Shown here piece by piece: positions 52,785 to 61,865 of a stretch of 64,000 nucleotides of DNA. Every line of letters begins with the position of its first letter. The stretch's first letter is position 1. The DNA is from Glycomyces arizonensis DSM 44726. Lineage in GTDB: Bacteria > Actinomycetota > Actinomycetes > Mycobacteriales > Micromonosporaceae. The position numbers and the translations under genes are program-made. The stretch covers positions 1 through 64,000 of the forward strand of contig NZ_AXWO01000028.1 in the NCBI RefSeq assembly GCF_000482705.1, in the 5' to 3' direction. The notes beneath the pieces were generated by a model. That model was not told the DNA's origin and searched no databases. It was given only the letters and a program-made list of their open reading frames with translations.

Positions 52785-54282
52785 GGCGGCCGGACACACT
52801 CGGCGCATTGGACACACCCGGCGTCGCGTCGCCGTCGGCGCCGCCGGAGTCACCGTCCTTCTCGGGTCGATCGACGCCTATGTCCTGGTGACGGTCCTGG
52901 TCGACATGATCGGCGACCTCGGCATCCCCGCCAACCACCTGGAACGCGCGACGCCCCTGGTCACCGGCTACCTCCTCGGCTACGTCGCCGGGATGCCGCT
53001 GCTCGGACGCCTCTCGGACCGCCTCGGCCGCCGCACCGTCATCCACGCCTGCCTCGCCGCCTTCGCCGTCGGCTCGCTCATCAGCGCCACCGCCACCGAA
53101 CTGGTCCCGCTCACCGCCGGACGCGCCCTCCAAGGCCTCGCGGGCGGCGCGCTGCTGCCGGTGACGATGGCGCTCGCCGCCGACCTCTTCGGCCCCGAGC
53201 GCCGCGCCGCCGTCCTCGGCTGGGTCGGCGCCGCCCAGGAACTCGGCGCCGTCATCGGCCCGCTGTTCGGCGCGGGCGTCGCGCTCCTGGTCGGCTGGCA
53301 GGGCATCTTCTGGATCAACCTCCCGCTCGCGGCCCTCGCCGCGCTCGCCGTCCACCGCACCGTCCCCGCCCCGCGCGAGGACCGCGGCGCCCAGAAGGTC
53401 GACGTCGTCGGCGGCATCCTCCTCGCCCTCGCCCTCGGCCTGCTCGTCGTCGGCCTCTACAACCCCGACCCGCAGGCGTCGGTGCTGCCCGAGTGGGGCC
53501 GGCCGGTCATCGCCGCCGCCGCGGCCGCGCTCGCGGCGTTCGCGCTGTGGCAGTGGCGCTCCCCGGTGAAGCTCCTCGACCCGACCGGCGTCCGCTGGCG
53601 CCCCTTCGGGCTCAGCCTGGCCGCGAGCCTCGCCACCGGCGCGGCCCTCATGGTCACCCTCGTCGACGTCCAGCTCATGGCCCAGACCCTCCTCGGCAAG
53701 GACTCGGCGTCGGGCGCGCTGGTCCTGCTGTGGTTCCTCATCGGACTCCCGACGGGCGCGGTCCTCGGCGGGTGGATCGTGACGCGCACCGGCGAACGCC
53801 TCCCCGCCGCCGCGGGACTGGCGGCCGCCGCGATCGCCTACCTGTGGATCGCGAACGCGCTCCCCGACATCGAGTACGGCCTCGTCCTCGCCGGTCTCGC
53901 CCTCGGCGTCGTCATCGCGCCCCTGTCGTCGGTCGCCCTGCGCACCACTCCCGAAGGCCAGCACGGCATGGCCTCGGCGGCCGTCGTCGTCGCCCGCATG
54001 ACGGGCATGCTCCTCGGCGTCGCGGCCCTGACCTCCTGGAGCCTCCACCGCTTCCAGGAGTCCACCGCCGACCTCGACACGCCCCTGCCGTTCGGCGTCC
54101 CCGAAGCCGAGTTCCTCGCACAGCAGGAGACCTACCTCAAGGCCCTCGACGCGGCCCTCGCCGCCCAGTACAGCGACGTCTTCACCGCCACCGCCGCCAT
54201 CTGCCTCGCCGGGGCCGCCTGCGCCCTCGGGCTGCCCGGCCGGGGAAACCGAATCCGGACGCGTGCCCGCGACGCGGGCTAG
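52771..54282 (+). CDS. MFS transporter, P55-like partner of LprG
   Basis: A 503-residue, 14-helix MFS protein. Motifs: GSIDAYVLVTVLVDM in helix 1 and the motif A loop LLGRLSDRLGRRTVIH. It is encoded with the LprG-like lipoprotein by a 14-nt overlap and a TTG start without its own ribosome site, implying translational coupling. By analogy with Rv1410c/P55 it would move lipids or amphiphilic drugs to the cell envelope (inference). Confidence 0.9.
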   Translation: MKPPEAAGHTRRIGHTRRRVAVGAAGVTVLLGSIDAYVLVTVLVDMIGDLGIPANHLERATPLVTGYLLGYVAGMPLLGRLSDRLGRRTVIHACLAAFAVGSLISATATELVPLTAGRALQGLAGGALLPVTMALAADLFGPERRAAVLGWVGAAQELGAVIGPLFGAGVALLVGWQGIFWINLPLAALAALAVHRTVPAPREDRGAQKVDVVGGILLALALGLLVVGLYNPDPQASVLPEWGRPVIAAAAAALAAFALWQWRSPVKLLDPTGVRWRPFGLSLAASLATGAALMVTLVDVQLMAQTLLGKDSASGALVLLWFLIGLPTGAVLGGWIVTRTGERLPAAAGLAAAAIAYLWIANALPDIEYGLVLAGLALGVVIAPLSSVALRTTPEGQHGMASAAVVVARMTGMLLGVAALTSWSLHRFQESTADLDTPLPFGVPEAEFLAQQETYLKALDAALAAQYSDVFTATAAICLAGAACALGLPGRGNRIRTRARDAG

Positions 54283-54292
54283 TCTTGCGGCC

Positions 54293-54583
54293 ATGGCCGA
54301 TCTTGCGATCACTGAGAACCGGGACGAGCACCGCTACGAAATCCAGGACGGCGAGGGCGGCGTCCTCGGATACCTCGAGTACCTGACGCGCGAGGGCTTC
54401 ACCGTCCTGCCGCACACGGAGGTCGACCGGTCGCTGCGCGGTCGGGGCTGGGGCGACCGGCTCGCCCGCCACGCCCTCGACGACCTGCGCTCCAAGGGCG
54501 CCAAGGTCTACCCGACCTGCCCGTTCGTTGAACGCTGGATGGAGCGGCACCCCGAGTACGACGACATGCGTCACCAGCTGTAG
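54293..54583 (+). CDS. Small GNAT-like N-acetyltransferase (YjdJ type)
   Basis: A 96-residue protein of the minimal GNAT group. It has LPHTEVDRSLRGRGWGDRLA (acetyl-CoA loop), followed by KVYPTCPFVERWMERHPEYD, the conserved tail with a Cys. Substrate unknown; members of this family often serve as housekeeping protein or metabolite acetylases. It lies 10 bp after the transporter, possibly in the same transcript. Confidence 0.85.
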   Translation: MADLAITENRDEHRYEIQDGEGGVLGYLEYLTREGFTVLPHTEVDRSLRGRGWGDRLARHALDDLRSKGAKVYPTCPFVERWMERHPEYDDMRHQL

Positions 54584-54600
54584 TCCGCCCCGCCCCCCAC

Positions 54601-54645
54601 TGTTCACCCGGCCGCCCGCGCTCGGTTCACTTCGCGTTCACTTGA
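54601..54645 (+). promoter_or_regulatory. PHO-box-like direct repeats
   Basis: GGTTCACTTCG (54624-54634) and CGTTCACTTGA (54635-54645) are contiguous 11-bp direct repeats, with a third GTTCACCCGG unit at 54602, one base out of register. The 11-bp GTTCACC-type repeat is the PhoP binding motif in Streptomyces. The site lies 50 bp before a phosphatase-like gene. Confidence 0.65.
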
Positions 54646-54695
54646 AGCCGCAGCATCTTCAATATGAACTCCCTCCCGGCGGGCGAGGCGTCCTG

Positions 54696-55214
54696 ATGCT
54701 GTCCGCGCTCATCCTCCTGCACCACGCCGCCGCCTCCGCGCTCGCGGCGCCGGACCGCCTCGACGCGGCCGGAGCCCGGCGCGCCGCGGCCATGGCCGAC
54801 TTCCTCCAGCTCTACAACCCGAGCGCCCTCGTCAGCGCCCCCGCCCGCGCCTGCACCGACACGCTCGCCCCGCTCGCGAGCCGCCTCGGCCTGCCGATCG
54901 CCGCCAGCGCCGACCTCGCCGCCGACGTCCCGAAGTTCCCCGGCGACGCCGGGGCCGCGCACGCCGCCGCCTGGCTCGCCGCCCGCGCCGTCCGGGCCCT
55001 GCCCGACGCGCGCCGCACCGCCGTCGTCTGCGCCGAGGGCGTCGTCCTGACGGCCCTGCTCGTCGCCGTCGCCGCCCGCGACGACCACGACCTGTCGGCC
55101 TATGAGTTCACTCTTCCGCTGGACGGCCCGCCGGTCCTGCCGCCCGGCGGCGGCTGGGTGCTGCACCGCGAGGGGGGAGCGGTCGTCGACATCAAGGCCG
55201 TGCCGCCGAGTTGA
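54696..55214 (+). CDS. Histidine-phosphatase-like protein, probably degenerate
   Basis: A 172-residue protein resembling SixA/phosphoglycerate-mutase folds. ALILLHHAAASALAAPDRLD takes the place of the LxRHAxA catalytic start (Arg replaced by His), and LVSAPARACTDTLAPLASRL matches the SxxxRAxxTA helix. The second catalytic His (VVSHG in relatives) is replaced: VVCAEGVVLTALL. Catalysis by the usual route is therefore doubtful. GAGG lies 7 nt upstream of the ATG. A PHO-box-like repeat precedes it. Confidence 0.7.
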   Translation: MLSALILLHHAAASALAAPDRLDAAGARRAAAMADFLQLYNPSALVSAPARACTDTLAPLASRLGLPIAASADLAADVPKFPGDAGAAHAAAWLAARAVRALPDARRTAVVCAEGVVLTALLVAVAARDDHDLSAYEFTLPLDGPPVLPPGGGWVLHREGGAVVDIKAVPPS

Positions 55215-55358
55215 GCGAGCCGAGCCGGGCGCTTCCGGCTCTCCGCCGATGACGCCGGGCGGCTCCGACCCGCCGTAAACGAATTGCGCCGCCGGATCGG
55301 TCGCGGTTAGCATCGAGGGCTCGCCTGCCTCCGAACCGTCCCGATCCGGGAGATCGCT

Positions 55359-57389
55359 ATGTCCTATGGCACAGACGAACTGCGCGCAGAAATCGACTAC
55401 CACGAACGGGCCCGGTCCCACATGGCCGAGATGCACCGCTCCACCGCCGACACCTACGGCCGCCACGAAGCCGAGTTCAAGGAGGGCAGCCGCGGCCGCG
55501 GCGGCGGCGACGTCGGCCCCGACAAGGAGCTCGCCTTCCTCATGGCGAAGTCCACGACCGAGCGCATGGCCGACCTCACCGACCACGACCTCGCTCTCTT
55601 CTTCGGCCGCATCTGGTTCGACGGCGACAGCACCGGCGAGGACTACCACATCGGCCGCCGCCACATCCGCGACGAGCGCTCCACGCCGCTCGTCCTCGAC
55701 TGGCGGGCGCCGGTCGCCGAGCACTTCTACCGCGCCGGCGCCCACGACCGGCGCGGCGTCGCCAAGAGGCGCCGCTTCGGCTTCCAGGGCGCGCGCCTGA
55801 CCGGCTTCGAAGACGAGGACCTCCGCCTCGGCGAGGAGGTCGCCTCCGACATCCTCACCGCCGAGATCGAGCGCCCCCGCACCGGCCCCATGCGCGACAT
55901 CGTCGCCACCATCCAGCCCGAGCAGGACGAGCTCATCCGCCGCGCCGCGGCCACCACCATGTGCGTCCAGGGCGCCCCCGGCACCGGCAAGACCGCCGTC
56001 GGCCTGCACCGCGCCGCCTGGCTGCTCTACAACTACGCCGAGCACCTCCACAAGGCCGGCGTCCTCGTCGTCGGCCCCAACGAGGGCTTCCTCGCCTACA
56101 TCGCGAACGTCCTGCCCACCCTCGGCGAGTCCTCGGTCTGGCAGGTCACCGTCCAGCAGCTGACGAAGGCCGACGCCGCCGCGGGCACCGACGCCCACGA
56201 GGCCGCGATGGTCAAGCACGACGCGCGCATGGCGCTCGTGTGCGAGCGGGCCGTCTGGGGCCACGTCGGCCGCGCCCGAGACGGCGGCGTCACCGCCGAC
56301 GAAGGGCTCCTCATCACCGACGGCGGCTGGCGCTGGCGCCTCGGCGCGAACTACCTCGACGGCGCGATCGCCACCGCCCGCGAGCACACCCGCACCTATG
56401 ACGCCGGGCGCAAGGCCGTCGAGGACGCCATCGTCCAAGGCGTGCGGCGCCAGGCCGAGATCCGGGCCGGGCACTCCCCGGACAACCGGTGGGCCACGGG
56501 GCTCAAGCGGACCGACGCCGTCAAGGACTTCCTGGAGGCGGTCTGGCCCAAGCTGAACGGCAAGGCCGTCCTGCGCAAGCTCTACTTCGACGCCGCCTTC
56601 CGCGCCGACGCCACCCGCGGCATCCTCACCGAGGACGAGGCCGCGCTGCTCGCCCCCAAGGGCAGGGCGCTCAAGACGACCGCCGCCGACATCCTCATCG
56701 CCGACGAGATCGAATCGCACCTGCGCCTCCCCAAGCCCTCGGACTCCTACGGCCACATCGTCATCGACGAGGCCCAGGACCTCTCGCCGATGCAGTGCCG
56801 CGCCATCGCCCGGCGCTCCGGCCAGGGCTCCCTCACCGTCCTCGGGGACCTCGCCCAGGGCACCACCCCATGGGCGGCCGCCGACTGGAAGGACCAGATG
56901 GCCCACCTCGGCAAGTCCGACGTGGAGCACACCGAGCTGACGACCGGTTTCCGCGTGCCCGGCGTCATCATCGAACTCGCCAACCGCGTCCTGCCGCATC
57001 TGGGCGTCGACGTCGCCCCCGCCCGCTCGATCCGCAGCGACGGCTCGCTCGACTACATCGAGGCCGCCGACCTGGCCGCCGCCGTCGCCGAAGGCGTCGC
57101 GAAGGCGCTGGCCGAGCCGGGCCTGGTCGGCGTCATCGCCGCCGACCACCGCATCGGTGAACTGCGCGAGGCCCTGCCGGAGGACGGCCGCGTCGAACTG
57201 GTGGCCGCGAGCCTGTCGAAGGGGCTCGAGTTCGACCACGTCGTCGTCGCCGAACCGGCCGAGATCACCGAGAGCCCCGGCGACGCCGCGGGCGTCGGCC
57301 TGCGCCACCTGTACGTGGCCCTCACGCGCGCCGTCTCCCGCCTCACCGTCGTCCACGCGCGACCGCTGCCGCCGCAGATGGGCGAGTGA
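55359..57389 (+). CDS. helD: HelD-type RNA polymerase-associated helicase
   Basis: A 676-residue UvrD/Rep-like superfamily 1 ATPase. Walker A GAPGTGKTAVGLHR, Walker B IVIDEAQDLSPMQ, motif III LTVLGDLAQGT, then TTGFRVPGVI, ASLSKGLEFDHVVV and LYVALTRAVSRL. A HelD-specific N-terminal arm (about 1-190) inserts into RNA polymerase channels; actinobacterial HelD recycles stalled RNA polymerase and can confer rifampicin tolerance (general knowledge). Stands alone. Confidence 0.9.
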   Translation: MSYGTDELRAEIDYHERARSHMAEMHRSTADTYGRHEAEFKEGSRGRGGGDVGPDKELAFLMAKSTTERMADLTDHDLALFFGRIWFDGDSTGEDYHIGRRHIRDERSTPLVLDWRAPVAEHFYRAGAHDRRGVAKRRRFGFQGARLTGFEDEDLRLGEEVASDILTAEIERPRTGPMRDIVATIQPEQDELIRRAAATTMCVQGAPGTGKTAVGLHRAAWLLYNYAEHLHKAGVLVVGPNEGFLAYIANVLPTLGESSVWQVTVQQLTKADAAAGTDAHEAAMVKHDARMALVCERAVWGHVGRARDGGVTADEGLLITDGGWRWRLGANYLDGAIATAREHTRTYDAGRKAVEDAIVQGVRRQAEIRAGHSPDNRWATGLKRTDAVKDFLEAVWPKLNGKAVLRKLYFDAAFRADATRGILTEDEAALLAPKGRALKTTAADILIADEIESHLRLPKPSDSYGHIVIDEAQDLSPMQCRAIARRSGQGSLTVLGDLAQGTTPWAAADWKDQMAHLGKSDVEHTELTTGFRVPGVIIELANRVLPHLGVDVAPARSIRSDGSLDYIEAADLAAAVAEGVAKALAEPGLVGVIAADHRIGELREALPEDGRVELVAASLSKGLEFDHVVVAEPAEITESPGDAAGVGLRHLYVALTRAVSRLTVVHARPLPPQMGE

Positions 57390-57667
57390 CCGGCCCGCTC
57401 TCCCTTGCGGCGGGGCCATTTCGGGGCGAACCATATGATGACCGGCTCCCCACGCCACTCCACTTCATCACTCTTGCCCCACACGCGCGGTTCTGCCCCG
57501 AAGATTGCGTTGTCATAACAATGATCATCGATCCGGCAATAACGAGTTCCCTTCACATTGCGCCCGTGGCAGGCTTCAGGCTGCACTGCCGAGGGCGGCT
57601 TCGCGACGCCCCCGCCGCGGCCGTACAACGGCGGCCCCCTCGGCCGGAACACGACGAGGAGACACTC

Positions 57668-59368
57668 ATGACCCTCTCACGCAGGGCTTTCGGCGGTCTG
57701 ACCATCAGCGGTTCGGCGGCGCTCGCGCTGAGCGCCTGCGGCGGCAACGAAGGCGACTCCGGCGGCGGCGATGAGGAGCTGTCCTGGGCCATCGCCTACC
57801 CGTGGGAAGCGTGGAACCTGAACACCACGACCGGCAACAATTCCTCCGGCAAGATGGCGCTGACCCCGATGACCCCCATCGGCCAGGTCGGCTACGACTT
57901 CGGGCCCGACGCCGACGTCTTCTACGACGACGCGCTCTTCGACGCCGCGCCCGAACTCGTCGCCGAAGCGCCCATGCAGATCAAACTGCACCTCAAAGAG
58001 GGCGCCCAGTGGTCGGACGGCAAGCCGGTCCGCCTGGAGGACTTCATCTTCCAGTGGCACTCGATGTCGGGCAACCCCGAGCACGCCAACCAGGAGAAGG
58101 CCCTGCCCGCCTCGACCGACTGGGGCTCGAACATCACCGCGATCGAGCAGGCCGAGGACGGCACCGTCCTAGTGACCTTCGCCGACGGCTACGTCGACCC
58201 CGAGTGGGCCTTCAACGGCGGCGTCTACCTCCCCAGCCACTTCGCCGAGGAGAACGGCTTCGAGAACTGGGCCTCCGACCCCGAGGTCATGGGCGACGCC
58301 GTCAAGTGGTTCAACGAGAACCTGCACAATGTCGTCACCGGCCCCTACGTGCCGGTCGACTCGAAACTCGGCGAGTACGTCAAGTACGAGGTCAACGAGA
58401 ACTACCAGGGCTCGGTCAAGCCGACCGTCAAGAAGCTGACCTGCAAGGTCGTCACCGGCATCGAGGCCGAGGTCACCGAGCTGCGCCAGGGCACGATCGC
58501 CGGCTGCTGGCCGAACGACTTCAGCCTCGACGAGCTCGCGAAGACCGAGGAGGACCCGGCGCTGACCTACGAGACGTACGCCGGCTCGACCTGGTCGCAC
58601 CTCGACTTCAACGTCCGCGGCAAGTTCACCGCCGACACGGCGCTGCGCGAGGCCGTCTTCACGGCCATCGACATCGCCGACATCAAGGAGAAGGCCTTCC
58701 CCGGCACCGAGGTCCCCTGGAAGGGCAACCACTTCTTCAGCGAGGGAAGCCCGTACTACGTCGACTACCTCGGCGAGACCACCCAGGGCTCGGGCGACGC
58801 CGACGCGGCCCGGCAGATCCTCACCGACGCCGGGTACACCTGGAACGGCGACGACAAGCTCATGAGCCCCGAGGGCGAGCAGGTGGTGTTCAACTTCCGC
58901 TTCGCCTCTTCGAACGCGATCCGCAAGCTCACCGGCGAGCTCATCCAGTCGCACGTCGTGGGGATCGGCATCGACCTCGAGCTCAAGGGCTTCGCCGACG
59001 ACGAGTTCGCGGCCGTCCTCGACAGCCACGAGTTCGACATGATCGTCTTCTCCTGGGTCGGCAACGCCGCGTTCACCACCGGGCCGCAGCAGTTCTTCCG
59101 CTCCGACTCCGGCTCGAACTACGGCGGGCTCGACAACGCCGACATCGACGCCGCGGTCGACCTGGTCCGCTCGACCCTCGACCTCGACCAGGCCGCCGAG
59201 TACGCCAACCAGGTCGGCCGCCTGGCCACCGCGGAGGCGTTCAACCTGCCGCTGTACGACAGCCCGCTCTCGATCATGTGGAACACCGAGATGCTGTCGG
59301 GGCCGAGCGTCAACGCCTACAGCCAGGCGGGCCCCATGTACAACGTGCGGGAGTGGTCTCGCCCTTGA
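57668..59368 (+). CDS. ABC transporter substrate-binding lipoprotein, family 5, copy 1
   Basis: A 566-residue peptide/nickel-type (SBP_bac_5) binding protein. The twin-Arg leader LSRRAFGGL and lipobox LSAC (Cys24) indicate Tat export and lipid anchoring. KLHLKEGAQWSDGKPVRLED is the family signature and GTIAGCWPNDF lies near the ligand site. GAGGAG precedes the ATG. It is closely similar to the next gene along its length (for example both have LPASTDWGSN and NPEHANQEK), so a recent tandem duplication. Ligand unknown; oligopeptides are the default. Confidence 0.94.
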   Translation: MTLSRRAFGGLTISGSAALALSACGGNEGDSGGGDEELSWAIAYPWEAWNLNTTTGNNSSGKMALTPMTPIGQVGYDFGPDADVFYDDALFDAAPELVAEAPMQIKLHLKEGAQWSDGKPVRLEDFIFQWHSMSGNPEHANQEKALPASTDWGSNITAIEQAEDGTVLVTFADGYVDPEWAFNGGVYLPSHFAEENGFENWASDPEVMGDAVKWFNENLHNVVTGPYVPVDSKLGEYVKYEVNENYQGSVKPTVKKLTCKVVTGIEAEVTELRQGTIAGCWPNDFSLDELAKTEEDPALTYETYAGSTWSHLDFNVRGKFTADTALREAVFTAIDIADIKEKAFPGTEVPWKGNHFFSEGSPYYVDYLGETTQGSGDADAARQILTDAGYTWNGDDKLMSPEGEQVVFNFRFASSNAIRKLTGELIQSHVVGIGIDLELKGFADDEFAAVLDSHEFDMIVFSWVGNAAFTTGPQQFFRSDSGSNYGGLDNADIDAAVDLVRSTLDLDQAAEYANQVGRLATAEAFNLPLYDSPLSIMWNTEMLSGPSVNAYSQAGPMYNVREWSRP

Positions 59369-59609
59369 TCGGGGACTGGACTGCGGGGCGGCTGCTGGGT
59401 GACATGTGCGCCGCGCGGGAGTGGGACGTTTCGCGGCGGCTGGACTTGCGGACGGACCCGTCCCCAACCGGCGCTCGACCCGCCGCCCGGGGCCGCTCAG
59501 TCCTGCTTCGCCGACTCCGAGACCGACCCTGAGGACGATTCACGGATCGTCCGAACGGCCGGGTCGACCTGGTGGTCGACCCGGCCGCGTCCACTCCGCA
59601 CACCGCAAA

Positions 59610-59634
59610 GTCACGAAAACATCACGAATAAACT
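59610..59634 (+). promoter_or_regulatory. Shared upstream motif of SBP genes, copy A
   Basis: GTCACGAAAACATCACGAAT followed by AAACT. A close relative lies at 61649-61674, at a similar distance before the next SBP gene (about 175 and 190 bp). It is AT-rich in a GC-rich setting and conserved only in these two places; likely a promoter or activator site. Confidence 0.65.
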
Positions 59635-59671
59635 CCAGTTGAGGGCGTGACCGTGTAATTTCCCCACCGAC

Positions 59672-59690
59672 TGTGACAGTGTTTGTCACA
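59672..59690. promoter_or_regulatory. Inverted repeat, possible operator
   Basis: TGTGACA-N5-TGTCACA, perfect 7-bp arms, between the shared motif and the start of SBP copy 2. Not found upstream of copy 3. Confidence 0.55.
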
Positions 59691-59808
59691 ACACCGCTGA
59701 GGGCACATAGATGCTTCCCCCAAACCCACACCCCGGCCGCGCAGTAGTATCGCGGGCGCGGCCGGTCGGGGCGGCCCCTTGGCAACGGACATCTGGAGGA
59801 GAACACTC

Positions 59809-61515
59809 ATGGCTCTTACACGGAGAGCTCTCGGTGGACTGACCGTCGGCGGTTCGGCTGCGGTCGCGCTGAGCGCCTGCGGCGGCAACGAGGACGAAGG
59901 CGGCAGCGACTCCGGTTCGAAGGAGGTCGTCTGGGCGGTCTCCTCGAGCTGGTCGTCGTGGAACCTGAACACCACCGGCGGCAACACCTCCTACGGGAAC
60001 CAGGCCCTCACGCCGATGAACCCCGTCGGCCAGGTCGGCTACGACTTCGGCCCCGACGGCAAGGTCTTCTACGACGACGCGATCTTCGCCGGCGCGCCCG
60101 AGCTGGCGGCCGAAGAGCCGATGACCATCAAGTACACGCTGAACGAGAACGCCCAGTGGTCGGACGGCAAGCCGATCCGCGTCGAGGACTTCATCTTCCA
60201 GTGGTACTCGATGTCGGGCAACCCCGAGCACGCCAACCAGGAGAAGGCGCTGCCGGCCTCCACCGACTGGGGCTCGAACGTGGCCTCGATCGAGCAGGCC
60301 GAGGACGGCACCATCCTGGTGACCTACGTCGACGGCTACATCGACCCCGAGTGGAGCTTCAGCGGCGGCGTCTACCTCCCCAGCCACCTGGCCGAGGAGA
60401 ACGGCTTCGAGAACTGGCAGAGCGACCCCGACGTCATGGGCGACGCGATCGAGTGGTTCGACAAGACCGCCCCGACCGTCGGCTCCGGCCCGTACGTCCC
60501 CACCGAGGCCAAGGCCGGCGAGTACGTCGTCTACGAGCCCAACGAGAACTACCAGGGCTCGGTCAAGCCGAAGCTCTCCAAGCTCACCATGAAGGTCGTC
60601 GAGGGCACCGCCTCGATCGTCACCGAGCTGCGGCAGGGCTCGATCGCCGGCTCGTGGCCCAGCGAGTTCAGCGAAGAGGAGAACGCCAAGGCCGCCGAGG
60701 ACCAGGCGCTGTCCGTCGAGACCTATGAAGGTTCAGTCTGGCTCCACGTCGACGCCAACTGCAACGACAAGTTCCTGTCCGACGTCGAGCTGCGCAAGGC
60801 GGTCTACACCGCCATCAACGTGCCGGACATCATCACCAAGAACTACCCCGAGACCGACGTCAACCCGAAGGGCAACCACTTCTTCAGCGAGGGCGGCCCG
60901 TACTACGTCGACTTCGTCACGCCGACCGGCCAGGGCTCGGGCGACGCCGACGCCGCCCGGCAGATCCTCACCGACGCCGGGTACACCTGGAACGGCGACG
61001 ACAAGCTCGTCAGCCCCGACGGCGAAGTGGTGGTGTTCGACTGCCGCTACGGCGAGAGCGCCCCGGTCCGCAAGACCGCGGCCGAGCTGATGCAGTCCTA
61101 CCTGGCTCCCATCGGCATCGACCTCGAGCTGCAGGCCATCCCGGACGGCGAGCTGAGCCCGGTCCTGACCGGCGGCGACTTCGGCCTGATCATCTTCGGC
61201 TGGTCCGGCAACCCGGCGTTCACCGTCGCCCCCGCCCAGTTCTTCCGCTCGGACTCGGGCTCGAACTACGGCAAGTACAACAACCCCGACGTCGACGCGG
61301 CCGTCGACAAGGTGCGCTCGACGTTCGACCTCGACGAGGCCGCCGAGTACGCCAACGCCGCCGACCAGATCGTCGTGCCGGACGCGTACGTGCTGCCGCT
61401 GTTCGACGAGCCGCAGGTCATCATGTACAACGGCACGCTCGTCACCGGTGTGCAGGTGAACGGCAACAGCCAGTCCGGACCGATCTACAACGTCCGCGAG
61501 TGGGACGTCGCCTGA
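59809..61515 (+). CDS. ABC transporter substrate-binding lipoprotein, family 5, copy 2
   Basis: A 568-residue paralogue of copy 1. Leader LTRRALGGL with lipobox LSAC (Cys24); signature KYTLNENAQWSDGKPIRVED. Differences cluster in the ligand-contact half: GSIAGSWPSEF replaces GTIAGCWPNDF. GGAGGAG precedes the ATG. It has its own upstream motif and a strong terminator, so it is expressed independently of copy 3. Confidence 0.94.
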   Translation: MALTRRALGGLTVGGSAAVALSACGGNEDEGGSDSGSKEVVWAVSSSWSSWNLNTTGGNTSYGNQALTPMNPVGQVGYDFGPDGKVFYDDAIFAGAPELAAEEPMTIKYTLNENAQWSDGKPIRVEDFIFQWYSMSGNPEHANQEKALPASTDWGSNVASIEQAEDGTILVTYVDGYIDPEWSFSGGVYLPSHLAEENGFENWQSDPDVMGDAIEWFDKTAPTVGSGPYVPTEAKAGEYVVYEPNENYQGSVKPKLSKLTMKVVEGTASIVTELRQGSIAGSWPSEFSEEENAKAAEDQALSVETYEGSVWLHVDANCNDKFLSDVELRKAVYTAINVPDIITKNYPETDVNPKGNHFFSEGGPYYVDFVTPTGQGSGDADAARQILTDAGYTWNGDDKLVSPDGEVVVFDCRYGESAPVRKTAAELMQSYLAPIGIDLELQAIPDGELSPVLTGGDFGLIIFGWSGNPAFTVAPAQFFRSDSGSNYGKYNNPDVDAAVDKVRSTFDLDEAAEYANAADQIVVPDAYVLPLFDEPQVIMYNGTLVTGVQVNGNSQSGPIYNVREWDVA

Positions 61516-61532
61516 GCGACCCATGCGAGATG

Positions 61533-61562
61533 AGCGGCGGGGCCGGTCCCGGCCCCGCCGCT
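61533..61562 (+). terminator. Terminator of SBP copy 2
   Basis: Perfect 14-bp stem AGCGGCGGGGCCGG with a 2-nt loop, 18 bp after the stop; no T-run. Confidence 0.82.
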
Positions 61563-61648
61563 TCGTGTGAGAGTACCGGCGACGGTCACGGCCGCATCTC
61601 GTTGAACGGCCCGATCGCGGCCGTCCGGGCGCAGGTCTGCGCTCCATT

Positions 61649-61674
61649 GTCACGAAAATATAACGAACGAAACT
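61649..61674 (+). promoter_or_regulatory. Shared upstream motif of SBP genes, copy B
   Basis: GTCACGAAAATATAACGAAC followed by GAAACT, the counterpart of 59610-59634 with one inserted base. Confidence 0.65.
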
Positions 61675-61732
61675 CATCTCTGGTTCGACAGAGGCGGTCC
61701 CGCCAATCCCGTGGAAGGCTGTACTCTGCGCC

Positions 61733-61861
61733 GACGCGGCCCCCACGACGGGCCCGGCGACCACCCGTGACGCACCGACACGGCCCCCACGACCGGGCCG
61801 GGTGACCACTCGTGACGCGCCGGCGAGCCCCAGCACGGGTCCGGCGACCACCCACGAGAGG
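61733..61861. repeat. Three-copy degenerate tandem repeat
   Basis: Units of 44, 45 and 40 bp at 61733-61776, 61777-61821 and 61822-61861. Each contains a CACGAC/AGCACG block, a GGGCCGG-like block and GACCACYC. Not CRISPR: there are no unique spacers. Lies between promoter motif and start codon, so it lengthens the leader of the third SBP message. Confidence 0.7.
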
Positions 61862-61865
61862 AACC

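Larger units (their letters stand above)
59369..59808. other. Intergenic region upstream of SBP copy 2
   Basis: 440 bp without a gene. It contains the shared motif at 59610-59634, an inverted repeat TGTGACA-N5-TGTCACA at 59672-59690 that may be an operator, and a strong GGAGGAG ribosome site. The left 220 bp show nothing clear. Confidence 0.6.
61563..61865. other. Intergenic region upstream of SBP copy 3
   Basis: About 300 bp. It holds the shared motif (61649-61674) and then a three-copy degenerate tandem repeat (61733-61861) reaching almost to the ribosome site. No gene seen. Confidence 0.6.

Noticed and set aside
61733-61861. CRISPR array
   Set aside because: Repeats are imperfect and contiguous without unique spacers, and there are no cas genes in the window.
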